From Cryobacterium inferilacus (GTDB lineage Bacteria; Actinomycetota; Actinomycetes; Actinomycetales; Microbacteriaceae): 64,000 bases of DNA. Position numbers and translations under genes: made by a program. The stretch lies in NCBI RefSeq assembly GCF_019599185.1, contig NZ_JAIEUL010000003.1, positions 1 to 64,000 on the forward strand. Reading direction: 5' to 3'. This document shows positions 10,380 through 18,781 of the stretch, piece after piece (positions within the stretch are counted from its first letter, which is position 1; every line of letters begins with the position of its first letter). The notes beneath the pieces were generated by a model. It saw only the letters and a list, made by a program, of their open reading frames with translations. It ran no database searches and was not told the DNA's origin.

Positions 10380-11180
10380 ATGAGAACCCGTGATGAGATC
10401 GAATGCTGGCTCACCGACATGGATGGCGTGCTGGTGCACGAGAACCAGGCCCTGCCCGGCGCCGCCGAACTGCTGCAGCAGTGGACAGACGCGGGCACCC
10501 CGTTCCTGGTGCTGACGAACAACTCGATCTTCACCCCGCGCGACCTGTCCGCCCGGCTGCGCTCGTCGGGGCTGAACGTTCCCGAGGAACGCATCTGGAC
10601 CTCCGCCCTGGCCACGGCCGACTTTCTCAAGCAGCAGAGCCCCGGCGGCACGGCGTTCGTGATCGGCGAGGTCGGGCTCACCACCGCGCTGCACGAGGCC
10701 GGTTTCATCATGACCGAGACCAACCCCGACTACGTGGTGGTGGGTGAGACCCGCAACTACTCGTTCGAGGCCATCACCAAGGCCATCCGGCTGCTGCTCA
10801 AGGGTGCCAGGTTCATCGTGACCAACCCGGACGCCACCGGGCCCAGCGCTGAGGGGCCGATGCCGGCCACCGGTGCGATCGCCGCGCTGATCACCAAGGC
10901 CACCGGCATGGAACCGTACGTGGTGGGCAAGCCCAACCCGATGATGTTCCGCTCGGCCATGAACCGCATCGGCGCGCACTCGGAGAACACCGGCATGATC
11001 GGCGACCGGATGGACACCGACATCGTCGCGGGCATCGAGGCCGGCCTGCACACCGTGCTGGTGCTCACCGGCATCAGCGACCCCGCCGAGATCGCCCGGT
11101 ACCCGTTCCGCCCGGATGAGATCCTCGAGGGTGTGCACCAGCTGCTGGCCACCGAGCCGCTGGAGTCCGACCAGATCTGA
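10380..11180 (+). CDS. HAD-IIA family phosphatase (NagD-like)
   Basis: 266 residues from ATG 10380, which follows a GAAGGAG site; the longer frame from 10290 adds 30 unrelated residues. HAD motifs: I 'WLTDMDGVLVHE' (nucleophile Asp), II 'FLVLTNNSIFTP', III Lys in 'VVGKPNPMMFRSAMN', IV 'MIGDRMDTDIVAG'. The large C2 cap between motifs II and III places it in the NagD-like class IIA, small-molecule phosphatases (UMP, p-nitrophenyl phosphate, phosphoglycolate-type). The exact substrate is not predictable. Monocistronic, ending in a strong terminator. Confidence 0.88.
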   Translation: MRTRDEIECWLTDMDGVLVHENQALPGAAELLQQWTDAGTPFLVLTNNSIFTPRDLSARLRSSGLNVPEERIWTSALATADFLKQQSPGGTAFVIGEVGLTTALHEAGFIMTETNPDYVVVGETRNYSFEAITKAIRLLLKGARFIVTNPDATGPSAEGPMPATGAIAALITKATGMEPYVVGKPNPMMFRSAMNRIGAHSENTGMIGDRMDTDIVAGIEAGLHTVLVLTGISDPAEIARYPFRPDEILEGVHQLLATEPLESDQI

Positions 11181-11195
11181 TCTGGTCACACCAGA

Positions 11196-11221
11196 CAGGC
11201 CGGGCCCTCTGGCCCGGCCTG
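11196..11221. terminator. Bidirectional terminator
   Basis: Perfect 11-bp stem (CAGGCCGGGCC / GGCCCGGCCTG) with a CTCT loop, followed by GTTGTCGTTGT, between the convergent HAD and septum-protein genes. Confidence 0.85.
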
Positions 11222-11252
11222 TTGTCGTTGTCGGGGCGGATGCGCCGGCTTG

Positions 11253-13478
11253 TCAGGCGACCGGGGCCAGACTCGAGGTGAGTGGCTCGCCGGAGGATCG
11301 GCTGGCGAAGCAGTAGAAGTACCGGTCGCCGGCGTCCCACTGCTCGGCGGTGACCGGGTAGCTGCCCTGCAGCTGCAGGTCGTCGTAGGCCCCGGCGGCC
11401 GTGAAGTCGATCACGCCTGGCGCGCTGCAGAGCACGTTGATCTGGTCGGCGAAGGCCTGCTCGCCGGGGAATTCCGAACCGCTCTCGCCCTCGAGGATGC
11501 CGCGGTAGACCAGCTGGCCGGTGTGCGGGGTGGCGCAGTCGACCACGGTGAACTCTTCGTCCCACGGTGACGTGTACGGCTCGAGGCATTCGGAGCCGAA
11601 CATGGTGTCCCAGGCGTGCACACCGACGGGCTGCGGCGCGGTGGGCTCCGGCACGGCCTCTGCGGTGGGCGTGGGAGTGGCGGACTCGGCGGCGCTTTCC
11701 GCGGCCGACTCGGTGGGAACGGGCGCCGTCGCCTCTGGCCCGGCCAGGCTCTGGCCGAGGAAGAAGAGTCCGATGATCACGATGACCGCGAGCACCGCCG
11801 CTCCGGCCCAGACCAGGGTGCGCTTGGCGGGGCCGCGCGGAGGCGTGCCGCTCGTGGAGCCGGAGCCGGCCGTCGAAGCGGTGGTCGAGCCGGCCGTGGG
11901 GGTGGGGCGTTCTGCTCCGCCCTGGGCGGCGACCGGGGTGGGCGCAGAGGTTCGGGCGAACGCTGGGGCCGTCTCCGCCGTGGCGTCGGCCGGCAGCAGC
12001 GGCTGCGCGGCAGCAGCCGAGACCGGCGGGCCGGAAACGGCGGGCGCAGCGGTGCTGGCGGGCGGGGTCGGTGTGGTGGCGCCGACCGGGGGCGTGGCGA
12101 CGGCGGGCACCGGCGTGGTTCCCAGCGGCATCGGCGGCGTGCGGCGGATGGCGCCCGCGGCTTCGTCGTCGGCGGTGGGCACGAGCCTGGCCTGGGCCGG
12201 CGTGGTCCACCAGGGTGCGGCTTCGGGGTCAAGCGGGGCGCGTCGGGCGGAGAACGGCGGCTTGGTGAGGGGTTGGCTGGGGTCGGCGGGCGGCACCGTT
12301 GCCGCGGACACGGGTGCCGGCGGCACGCTCGCGCCGGCCGCCGGCGTCGGGTCGGGCAGGTCGGATGCGGCGGCGCCGGTCGCGGCCGTCGTCGGTGGTG
12401 TGGACTGCGTACCGGCGACGGGCTGAGCACTCGCAGACTCGGCGGCGGCGGGCACGGCGGGCTCGGCCTCGGCACCCGCGGACTCGGCGGAGGACTCCCC
12501 GGTGGCGGGGTTAGCGGCGGCCGGCTGGGGCGCGGGCGCAGCGGCGGCCGGCTGGGAAGCGGCGGCAGCCTTCGCAGCTGCCGAAGCGGACGCCGCAGTT
12601 GCGGCCGCGGCGGCAGCAGCAGCGGTCCTCTCCTTCGCCTGCCGGGCCGCGACCAGGGGGTCGGCCTCGGTCGTGGGGGTCAGGCCCCACCGGTAGGCGT
12701 TGGGATCGATCTCCCCGGTCTCGTCGAACTCCTGGTCGTCATCGGACGCTGACGGGTGAGCGACGGCGCGTTCGGATTCGGCCCTGGCGGCGCTGGTTCG
12801 TTCTGCGCTGGTTCGTTCTGCGCTGGTTCGTTCTGCGCTGTTTCGTTCGGCGGCGACCCGTTCGGCCTCCGCGAGTTCGGCGTCGATGCGGTCGGCCTCG
12901 GCCAGCGCTGCCGCGGCCGTGGCGGCGGCGAGGCGGTCGGCCTCGGCCTGCTCGGCGGCGGCACGTTCGGCCGCGACCCGCTCCACCTCGGCACGACCGG
13001 CCTCAGCGCGCTGAACCGCGGCGCGTTCGTCGGCCACGCGTTCGGCAGCGGCACGTTCGGCGGCGGCGCGGATGGCGATGACGCGCTCGGCGTCGACCCG
13101 TTCGGCCTCGATACGATCGGCCTCGGCCCGCTCGGCTTCCACCCGTTCGGCCCGGGTGGGGTAGGCATCCACCGCCATCGGCTCGACTGAGGACTCAGCG
13201 GACTCGTCGGCGGGCGGTGTGGGCGGGGTGCTGGAGAAGTGCAGTTCGCGGGAGGACGCGGCGGGCGCAGCGGGCGGTACGACGGGCATGACGACCGTGG
13301 AGGCCGAGTCAGCCGAGGAATTCGGTTGCGCCACAGCGTCACCGGCGTCGTCCGCCGGGGCGTCTTCGTCGACGTCGATGGCATTCTCGTCATCGCTCAG
13401 CTGCGAGGTGAGCCACTCGATACCGAGTTCGTCCTCGTTGCGTTCGTCGTCGCCGTATACGTCCCGCGGTTCACGCAT
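11253..13478 (-). CDS. Large single-pass protein with septum-formation C-domain
   Basis: 741 residues in four parts: an acidic N-terminus; an Ala/Glu/Arg coiled-coil region (about residues 105-260) of repeated 'ERVAAERA' and 'AERTS' units; a long Ala/Pro/Thr linker; then a TM helix ('TLVWAGAAVLAVIVIIGLFFL', about 550-570) and an outside C-domain of about 150 residues with 'GSECLEPYTSPWDEEFTVVDC..PHTGQLVYRG' and further Cys, as in the actinobacterial 'septum formation' family. The topology puts the coiled coil in the cytoplasm. Its ATG overlaps the pyrE stop (ATGA), so it is coupled to pyrE. A role in septum or wall assembly is inferred from the family label only. Confidence 0.72.
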   Translation of the reverse strand: MREPRDVYGDDERNEDELGIEWLTSQLSDDENAIDVDEDAPADDAGDAVAQPNSSADSASTVVMPVVPPAAPAASSRELHFSSTPPTPPADESAESSVEPMAVDAYPTRAERVEAERAEADRIEAERVDAERVIAIRAAAERAAAERVADERAAVQRAEAGRAEVERVAAERAAAEQAEADRLAAATAAAALAEADRIDAELAEAERVAAERNSAERTSAERTSAERTSAARAESERAVAHPSASDDDQEFDETGEIDPNAYRWGLTPTTEADPLVAARQAKERTAAAAAAAATAASASAAAKAAAASQPAAAAPAPQPAAANPATGESSAESAGAEAEPAVPAAAESASAQPVAGTQSTPPTTAATGAAASDLPDPTPAAGASVPPAPVSAATVPPADPSQPLTKPPFSARRAPLDPEAAPWWTTPAQARLVPTADDEAAGAIRRTPPMPLGTTPVPAVATPPVGATTPTPPASTAAPAVSGPPVSAAAAQPLLPADATAETAPAFARTSAPTPVAAQGGAERPTPTAGSTTASTAGSGSTSGTPPRGPAKRTLVWAGAAVLAVIVIIGLFFLGQSLAGPEATAPVPTESAAESAAESATPTPTAEAVPEPTAPQPVGVHAWDTMFGSECLEPYTSPWDEEFTVVDCATPHTGQLVYRGILEGESGSEFPGEQAFADQINVLCSAPGVIDFTAAGAYDDLQLQGSYPVTAEQWDAGDRYFYCFASRSSGEPLTSSLAPVA
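12791..12850. repeat. 15-bp tandem repeat inside the coiled-coil coding region
   Basis: About four head-to-tail copies of a 15-base unit containing GGTTCGTTCTGCGCT, in frame, encoding 'AERTS' repeats. Copy number could change without frameshift. Confidence 0.8.
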
Positions 13479-14026
13479 CAGCTCAGACCCAGGTCCTCGA
13501 GTCCGATGGCGGCGTAGTACGGGTATCCGGCGGCCTCGATGACCTCGCGGGCGCCGGTGTTGCGGTCCACCACCACGGCGACGCCGGCGATGACGGCGCC
13601 CACCTTGAGCAGTGCCTCAATGGCGGCCAGCGGGGAGCCGCCGGTGGTGGAGGTGTCTTCGAGCACGATGACGCGCTTGCCGGCCAGGTCCGGGCCTTCG
13701 ACCTGGCGGCCGCGGCCGTGGTCCTTGGGCTCCTTGCGCACCACGAAGGCGTCGTAGGCCAGGCCTCGGGCAGCGCCCTGGTGCAGGATCGCGGTGGCGA
13801 CGGGGTCTGCGCCCATGGTCATGCCGCCGACGGCGACGACATCCGGGATGTCCTTGATGAGGTCGATCATGACCTGACCGATCAGCGGGGCGACCCTGTG
13901 GTCGAGGCTGACCTTGCGGAGGTCGACGTAATACGTGGCCTTCTTGCCGCTGGTGAGGGTGAAGTCACCGTGGAAGACGGCGTCGGCCGAGATGAAGTCG
14001 ATGAGCTGCTTGCGTGTATCCGTCAC
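13478..14026 (-). CDS. pyrE: Orotate phosphoribosyltransferase
   Basis: 182 residues, the normal length. It joins orotate and PRPP to OMP in pyrimidine synthesis. The PRPP loop 'VIVLEDTSTTGGSPLAAIEAL' and the upstream 'GGMTMGADPVATAI' are diagnostic; 'KKATYYVDLRKVSLDHR' carries catalytic basic residues. It starts with GTG, and a TAAAGT box lies six bases upstream, so it is probably leaderless. It is co-transcribed and coupled with the septum-domain gene, an unusual partner for pyrE. Confidence 0.95.
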   Translation of the reverse strand: MTDTRKQLIDFISADAVFHGDFTLTSGKKATYYVDLRKVSLDHRVAPLIGQVMIDLIKDIPDVVAVGGMTMGADPVATAILHQGAARGLAYDAFVVRKEPKDHGRGRQVEGPDLAGKRVIVLEDTSTTGGSPLAAIEALLKVGAVIAGVAVVVDRNTGAREVIEAAGYPYYAAIGLEDLGLS

Positions 14027-14032
14027 AGACCC

Positions 14033-14038
14033 ACTTTA
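14033..14038 (-). promoter_or_regulatory. -10 box, leaderless GTG start of pyrE
   Basis: Minus strand reads TAAAGT-GGGTCT-GTG. Confidence 0.5.
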
Positions 14039-14096
14039 GGCCACATGCCCGCCGGGAGTCCCGCGAGTCATACCGGGGCTCCCGCGACGGGGCTGA

Positions 14097-14219
14097 CTAG
14101 AAGCTGCGAACGAACTTGCGCTCGGGCACGCGGCTGTAACCATCCGTGCTCACGGAGACGACGGTACCGACGATGGAGGCAACGGCGACGAGGGAGAGGA
14201 TGAGCAGGAAAACGAACAC
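14097..14219 (-). CDS. Small single-pass membrane protein (40 residues)
   Basis: A GTG at 14219 with GAAAGG about 8 bases upstream gives a 40-residue peptide: one TM helix ('FVFLLILSLVAVASIVGTVV') and a polar tail 'SVSTDGYSRVPERKFVRSF'. The 'STDGY.R.P' tail recurs in short membrane proteins of Microbacteriaceae as I recall them, so I take this as a real gene. A longer frame from ATG 14288 exists but has no ribosome site. Function unknown. Confidence 0.6.
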   Translation of the reverse strand: MFVFLLILSLVAVASIVGTVVSVSTDGYSRVPERKFVRSF

Positions 14220-14336
14220 GGGCGTGCCTTTCGAATGAAGTGAATGGCCGGTCAAAAGGGGCGAATGCCCGGGAACCGACGTCTTCATCAGACCACTAAC
14301 AACCTTTCAGCACAATCTCATTGTTTAGCAAGAACT

Positions 14337-14353
14337 ATGTAGTCTGGCTACAT
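14337..14353. promoter_or_regulatory. LysR promoter/operator overlapping the start codon
   Basis: Inverted repeat ATGTAG-N5-CTACAT running into the LysR ATG at 14352. Within it TAGTCT (14340-14345) is a -10 box six bases before the ATG, so the start is probably leaderless and self-repressed. Confidence 0.5.
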
Positions 14354-15278
14354 GGACGTGCAACGCCTCGAGCTGCTCCGCGAACTGGCCGTGCGCGGCA
14401 GTGTCACGGCGGTGGCGCGGGCCACCCACCGCACCCCGTCCGCGGTCTCGCAGCAGCTCAAGGTGCTCGAACGTGAGGCCGGCCTGCCCCTCACCGAGCG
14501 CAGCGGGCGCGGGCTCGTACTCACGGATGCCGGCCGGGCGCTGGCCGCGAGCGCGACCGATATCGCCGTGGCCCTGGAGCGCGCCACGGCGGTCTGGGAC
14601 ACCTTCCGCAACCGGGCCACCGGTGACGTCAGCCTGGTGACGTTCCCCACCGCCGGTCAGATGTTGCTGCCGGGCGCGCTGCAGGATCTCGCCGACCACG
14701 ACGGCCTCGCGGTGCACTGCACCGACATGGACCCGGAGCTCAGCGACTTTCCCGCGCTCACGAGCGAGTACGACATCGTGCTCGCCCACAGCATGCGCGG
14801 CCAGCACACCTGGGGTGGCCGTGGCCTCACCTCGGTACCGCTGATGACCGAGCCGCTGGATGTCGGCCTGCCGACCGGCCACCGGCTGGCGACTCGTGCG
14901 TCCCTCGGCGCCGCCGACGTGGTCGGGGAGACCTGGATCGGGGTGCCGCTGGGCTACCCGTTCGGGCGCATCCTGCACGACATCGAACTGCAGACCGGCA
15001 GCCGCGCCCTGGTGACCCAGCGGTTCGCCGACATGCGGCTGATCGAATCATTCATCATGGCCGGCCTCGGTATCGCCCTGGTGCCCCGCTACACCTCGAG
15101 CGCCGACCCGACCGGCCGGATGGTGCTCAAGCCGCTGCGCGGTCTCGACGCCGAACGGCAGATCGTGGCCCTGATGCGCCCCGACCGGGCGGAGCGGCTG
15201 GCCGTGCGCACCGTGGTGGAGGCCCTCCGCGCCCGCGCCACCCAGGTGCAGGCGGAGCACGCGGCGGCGACCGCCTAG
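14352..15278 (+). CDS. LysR-family transcriptional regulator
   Basis: 308 residues. The N-terminal winged HTH is 'LELLRELAVRGSVTAVARATHRTPSAVSQQLKVLE' (in pieces: helix 2 'SVTAVARATH', helix 3 'PSAVSQQLKVLE'). The rest is the periplasmic-binding-like effector domain, with 'LGIALVPRYT' near the C-terminus as in most LysR proteins. No adjacent divergent target enzyme is present; the divergent neighbour is the 40-residue membrane peptide. Effector and regulon unknown. It converges with, and overlaps by 4 bases, the coiled-coil gene. Confidence 0.88.
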   Translation: MDVQRLELLRELAVRGSVTAVARATHRTPSAVSQQLKVLEREAGLPLTERSGRGLVLTDAGRALAASATDIAVALERATAVWDTFRNRATGDVSLVTFPTAGQMLLPGALQDLADHDGLAVHCTDMDPELSDFPALTSEYDIVLAHSMRGQHTWGGRGLTSVPLMTEPLDVGLPTGHRLATRASLGAADVVGETWIGVPLGYPFGRILHDIELQTGSRALVTQRFADMRLIESFIMAGLGIALVPRYTSSADPTGRMVLKPLRGLDAERQIVALMRPDRAERLAVRTVVEALRARATQVQAEHAAATA

Positions 15279-15556
15279 CGGGAGTGGGTCGATTCGTTGG
15301 CGGCGACGCCGGTGACCACGAGGTCGGCGAGTTCGGCGATCCGGAGGGAGTCCTGCCGCAACTCGTTCACGGCGGTCTGCATGGCCTGCTCCCGCTCGGC
15401 CAGTTCATTCATCCGCTCCTCCAGCCGGTCGGCGCGCTCGATCAAGCCCGGCAGGGTCTGACCGGTGCGGCGGAGGGTGGCCAGGTCTTCCAGCGACCGC
15501 ATGGTCTCCGGCGCGAGGCGCCGGATTATGTCGGCGGCACGTCTTTTCACGATCAC
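15275..15556 (-). CDS. Short coiled-coil protein coupled to the LicD fusion gene
   Basis: 93 residues, almost all helical. Residues about 35-75 form a charged coiled coil ('LIERADRLEERMNELAERE'). The N-terminus 'MIVKRRAADIIRRLAPETM' is amphipathic. It starts with GTG overlapping the LicD-fusion stop (GTGA), so both are made together and may interact. I do not recognise the family with certainty (DUF6752-like is possible). No catalytic or metal site is visible. Confidence 0.65.
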   Translation of the reverse strand: MIVKRRAADIIRRLAPETMRSLEDLATLRRTGQTLPGLIERADRLEERMNELAEREQAMQTAVNELRQDSLRIAELADLVVTGVAANESTHSR

Positions 15557-17178
15557 AGCGAGTCTCCTGTTCTCATCACAATGGCGGTGGCGGGGTGCCG
15601 GTCCGCGAGGGGGTCGACCCGGATCGAGACGATCCGCAGGTCAGGTTCGGTGGCGATCAGATCGCGGAACTGGCTCTCGGTGAGGTGCCAGGTGGTGGGG
15701 TCGTCGACGCTGAACCGGTCACCCAGCACGGTGGGGAAGCTCACATGCCACTCGCCGTCGGCGCCGAGCAGGTGGCGCACCAGGGTGAGCACACCCGGGC
15801 GGGCCTCGATGGTGAGCACCTGCAGCAGGTTCACGGCCAGGATGCGCACCGGTTCGCTCGAGTGCACCTCCCGCCGGGCGAGGGCGAGGGTCTGACGGCG
15901 GTCACCGAGGTCGAGCTGCAGGAGTTCCACGGCCGGGTAGGCCGTGCCCAGCCGGGCAGAGGCGGCGACAGCGGCCGAGCGGGCGAAGTCGATGCCCACC
16001 ACCCGGTGCCCACGGCCGGCGAGGTGCGCGAGGTCGGTGCCGTTGCCGTGGCCGAGTTCGAAGATGGTGGCGCCGGCCGGGGCCGCGGCCAGGAGGTCGA
16101 CGGCCAGGGTCGACGGCGCATCCGCCGCGGTGACCCGATCGGCGTAGTACTCGTCCCAGAAGTCGAGGTGCTGGTTGAGGTTGCCGAACCAGTTGATGAA
16201 GCGGTCGGCCGCCGAGGCCGGAGTGACGAACCTGTGGCCGGTGTCCGGGACCCGCCAGCCGGTGCCGTAGTTCGCCTCGAGCCAGGGCTCTGGCGGGTTC
16301 GGTGCGGGGAACTCCCAGTCGGCCAGGGTGATCGGCGCCAGGTCGGTGAAGATCGCCTTCGGCAGGGCGGCGCGCACATGGAACGGCTGCATGAACATGT
16401 CGTCGCGGTAGAAACCGCCGAAGACGTCGACGTGGAATCCCGCCCCAGGGCCGGTGTGGAACAGGATCTGCATCTGAGTGGCGCTGTACCTGATGACGGT
16501 GTGGCCGGCGGCTTCGAGGAAACGCTGCAGGGCAAAACTCTCCAGCGCCGCATCCACCGGGTTGGTGTGCGCGCTGACGTAGCCGAGGTCGGCGTCGTCG
16601 TCGTGCGGAAGCAGCTCGCCGGTGCGCACGGCGCCCAGCAGGGTGCCGCCCATCAGCCACGGCCTGAGGCCGAACTCGGTGATCTGGGCGATCACCTGGC
16701 GGGTGTGGCGCAGGAGGCCGTCGACCATGGCCGGCGAGGCATCGGCGAAGGTGATCGACCGGTGCCCCCACTTGTTGAGCACCACCGGGTTGCCGTCGCC
16801 GTCGACGAATCGCAGCGCCCCGGAGTCTGGGTCGACGTGGGCCGCCACCTGGGTGCGGTCGATCAGCTCGCCGGTGTCCGCGTAGTGCAACGCCAGCTCG
16901 CCGCTGCCGGAGAGGGTGGCGCCGAAGGCCGGCGGCAGCCGGTAGCTCACCGATGCGGCGGGATGCTCCGCGCCGGGCACCGAGTCGGGCTCGGCGGCCG
17001 GTTCGACATCCGGCTCTGCGTGCGGTTCGACGGGCTGATCGGCGGGGATCCCCTGGCCCGAGCGGGCCTCCGCGGTGAGCGTGAGCACCCGGCGGTCGGC
17101 CACCCGGATCTCGACGGCGCGGGTGATATCAACGTCGGCGTCGACGTCGAGGACTGCGTGGGCGAGGGAGATCTTCAT
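15553..17178 (-). CDS. LicD-type transferase fused to a SAM methyltransferase domain
   Basis: 541 residues from ATG 17178; the frame could start at 17220 but the extra 14 residues add nothing. There is an about 150-residue N-domain of unknown fold with a Pro/Glu-rich linker. Residues about 160-330 are LicD-like: 'WLMGGTLLGAVRTGELLPHD' and 'HDDDADLGY' are the nucleotidyltransferase-fold signature of LicD/fukutin proteins, which add phosphorylcholine or related phospho-groups to surface glycans. Residues about 372-470 are a class I methyltransferase ('IFELGHGNGTDLAHLAGRG' motif I, 'VVGIDFA'). It likely modifies a cell-surface glycan or teichoic acid twice. The acceptor is unknown. Confidence 0.72.
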   Translation of the reverse strand: MKISLAHAVLDVDADVDITRAVEIRVADRRVLTLTAEARSGQGIPADQPVEPHAEPDVEPAAEPDSVPGAEHPAASVSYRLPPAFGATLSGSGELALHYADTGELIDRTQVAAHVDPDSGALRFVDGDGNPVVLNKWGHRSITFADASPAMVDGLLRHTRQVIAQITEFGLRPWLMGGTLLGAVRTGELLPHDDDADLGYVSAHTNPVDAALESFALQRFLEAAGHTVIRYSATQMQILFHTGPGAGFHVDVFGGFYRDDMFMQPFHVRAALPKAIFTDLAPITLADWEFPAPNPPEPWLEANYGTGWRVPDTGHRFVTPASAADRFINWFGNLNQHLDFWDEYYADRVTAADAPSTLAVDLLAAAPAGATIFELGHGNGTDLAHLAGRGHRVVGIDFARSAAVAASARLGTAYPAVELLQLDLGDRRQTLALARREVHSSEPVRILAVNLLQVLTIEARPGVLTLVRHLLGADGEWHVSFPTVLGDRFSVDDPTTWHLTESQFRDLIATEPDLRIVSIRVDPLADRHPATAIVMRTGDSL

Positions 17179-17317
17179 CGATGGAGCTCGTCTGGCGTGT
17201 TGGAGCCGGGTGAAGTTCACCCGATGTTGCCGCGCCAGCTTTCAACCAGCCACCTTAGCGTCTCCCCTCCCTGCTATGCACCTGGTGCGGTTCTCGTAGC
17301 CGGCGGTGGCCTGCGGT

Positions 17318-17323
17318 TAGGCT
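17318..17323 (+). promoter_or_regulatory. -10 box, leaderless start of the NodA-like gene
   Basis: TAGGCT-GGCCGG-ATG on the plus strand, with six-base spacing. Confidence 0.5.
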
Positions 17324-17329
17324 GGCCGG

Positions 17330-17884
17330 ATGGCTGACATCGTCTGGACCCTGCGCTGGGAAGCCGATCTCGCTGCCGAGGACCACACCGCCCTGGCGGC
17401 CCTGTTCGCGCGCTACTACCCCCGCGACCACGCCACCTTCACCGGGACCCGCAGCTGGATGGGCGCCCGGCCGGAGGCCCGGGTGATCGGCTACGACGGC
17501 GACCGCCCCGTGGCCCACCTCGGCTTCGTGCGCCGGATGCTGCGCCTGGACGACGGCGGGTCGCAGCTGGTCGGCGACGTGGGCCTGGTCGGCGTCGATC
17601 CCGACTATCAGGGCACCGGACTCGGCGGCCGGCTGCTCGCGGAGGCCGGAGCGGCCCTGAACCGACTGCGCCTGCCGTACGGGTTTCTCACCTGCGCCCC
17701 CGGCGTGGTGGGCTTCTACGCCACCGGCGGGTGGCGGCAGGCCGAGGGCCAGGTCACCCGCATGATCGACACCGAGCACCGACCGGAGACGTTCACCGGC
17801 CCGGCCCTGGTGCTGCCGGTGACGGCGTCATTCGCCGACTGGCCCACCGGGCAGACGGTCATCCGCGACGGCCTCGAGGTCTAG
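17330..17884 (+). CDS. NodA-like N-acyltransferase (GNAT fold)
   Basis: 184 residues. The N-terminal half closely follows what I remember of rhizobial NodA: 'LRWEADLAAEDHTALAALF', then 'GTRSWMGARPEARVIGYD' and 'VAHLGFVRRMLRL', where NodA has a very similar 'GSRSWAGARPEVRAIGYD' stretch. Later 'VGVDPDYQGTGLGGRLLAEA' is a standard GNAT acetyl-CoA loop. NodA attaches a fatty acyl chain to de-N-acetylated chito-oligosaccharides. No nodB or nodC is nearby; the divergent neighbour 151 bases away is the LicD fusion, so a surface or secreted glycan is a reasonable acceptor. The similarity is from memory and needs a profile search. Confidence 0.65.
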   Translation: MADIVWTLRWEADLAAEDHTALAALFARYYPRDHATFTGTRSWMGARPEARVIGYDGDRPVAHLGFVRRMLRLDDGGSQLVGDVGLVGVDPDYQGTGLGGRLLAEAGAALNRLRLPYGFLTCAPGVVGFYATGGWRQAEGQVTRMIDTEHRPETFTGPALVLPVTASFADWPTGQTVIRDGLEV

Positions 17885-17941
17885 CGCAGCCGGCCGCAGC
17901 AGCATCCGCCCCGCCCACCGGCCCGGTGCCCGCCCCGCGGT

Positions 17942-18034
17942 GCATAACTCCTGCAATTCACCGCAGCCGCGGGCAACAGCTGCCGGAACGACGCGGAACT
18001 CTGCCGCGGCGGCAAAATTCTGCAGGAGTTATGC
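17942..18034. repeat. Palindromic repeat family A, copy 1 (93 bp)
   Basis: Terminal inverted repeat GCATAACTCCTGCA / TGCAGGAGTTATGC (14 bp, perfect) around a 65-bp core. The core shares GGGCA...TGCCGGAA with copy 2. The right arm supplies the TAA stop of the CbiX-like gene. Confidence 0.8.
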
Positions 18035-18781
18035 CCACGGACCGCGGGTGGCGGCGGCCAGGTAGCGGTCCAGGATCAGGTCGACGAGGGCGGGTGGGGG
18101 CTCCTCGGACTCGACGAGCAGGGTGGCGCTGAGCACATCCGCCCCGGCATCGCGCGCCCACCTGGCGAAGGTGCCCGGCGCGAGAAGGTAGTTGGCGACC
18201 ACCACTCGGGCGGTCGGCGACGCGATGCGTGCGGCGGCCACCGCGTCGACCAGGCTCGGCTGGGCTGCGGCGATGAAGGCCACGGTGACCGGGCGGCCGA
18301 GCACGGCGGCGAGCTCCTCACCGGCGGCGCGGCAGTCGGCCACGGCATCCGCGTCACTCGAGCCCGCGGCGGCGAGGATGACGCTGTCGCCCTCGCGCAG
18401 GCCGCTCACCGCCAGCCGGTCGGCCAGGATGCCCGTCAGCCGGCTGTCTGGGCCGAGGGCAGCGGTGACCGTGACCCGGCGCGGCAGGGCCTCGGCCACC
18501 GCGTTGGCGAGGTCGAACTTGACGTGATAGCCGGCGGACACCAGCAGCGGCACGATCACGGCGTCGCGGCCGGGCTCCGCCTCGGCGAGGCAGCGCGGAA
18601 CATCCGGCTGCTGCACGTCGATGAAGCCGGCCACGACCGGCGTGGTCGGGCTGCTCGCGGCGAGCGCCCGGGTGACCGCGGCCACGAGCGCCAGCACGGC
18701 GCGCTGGGCAGCCGGATCGCGGGAGCCGTGCGAGGCGAGCAGGAGCAGCGGCGAGGCGGCCGGCGCTGACGCGGCGGTCAT
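18029..18781 (-). CDS. CbiX/SirB-like sirohydrochlorin chelatase
   Basis: 250 residues from an ATG that overlaps the nirD stop (ATGA); the in-frame extension to 19111 is a shadow of nirD. The N-half has the catalytic His in 'LLASHGSRDPAAQRA' and the second motif 'VPLLVSAGYHVKFDL'. The C-half repeats the fold ('AAAGSSDADAVADC') but lacks that His, so only one half is likely catalytic. It inserts Fe2+ into sirohydrochlorin to form siroheme, the prosthetic group of the NirB encoded next door. The last codon and stop lie in a palindromic repeat. Confidence 0.8.
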   Translation of the reverse strand: MTAASAPAASPLLLLASHGSRDPAAQRAVLALVAAVTRALAASSPTTPVVAGFIDVQQPDVPRCLAEAEPGRDAVIVPLLVSAGYHVKFDLANAVAEALPRRVTVTAALGPDSRLTGILADRLAVSGLREGDSVILAAAGSSDADAVADCRAAGEELAAVLGRPVTVAFIAAAQPSLVDAVAAARIASPTARVVVANYLLAPGTFARWARDAGADVLSATLLVESEEPPPALVDLILDRYLAAATRGPWA

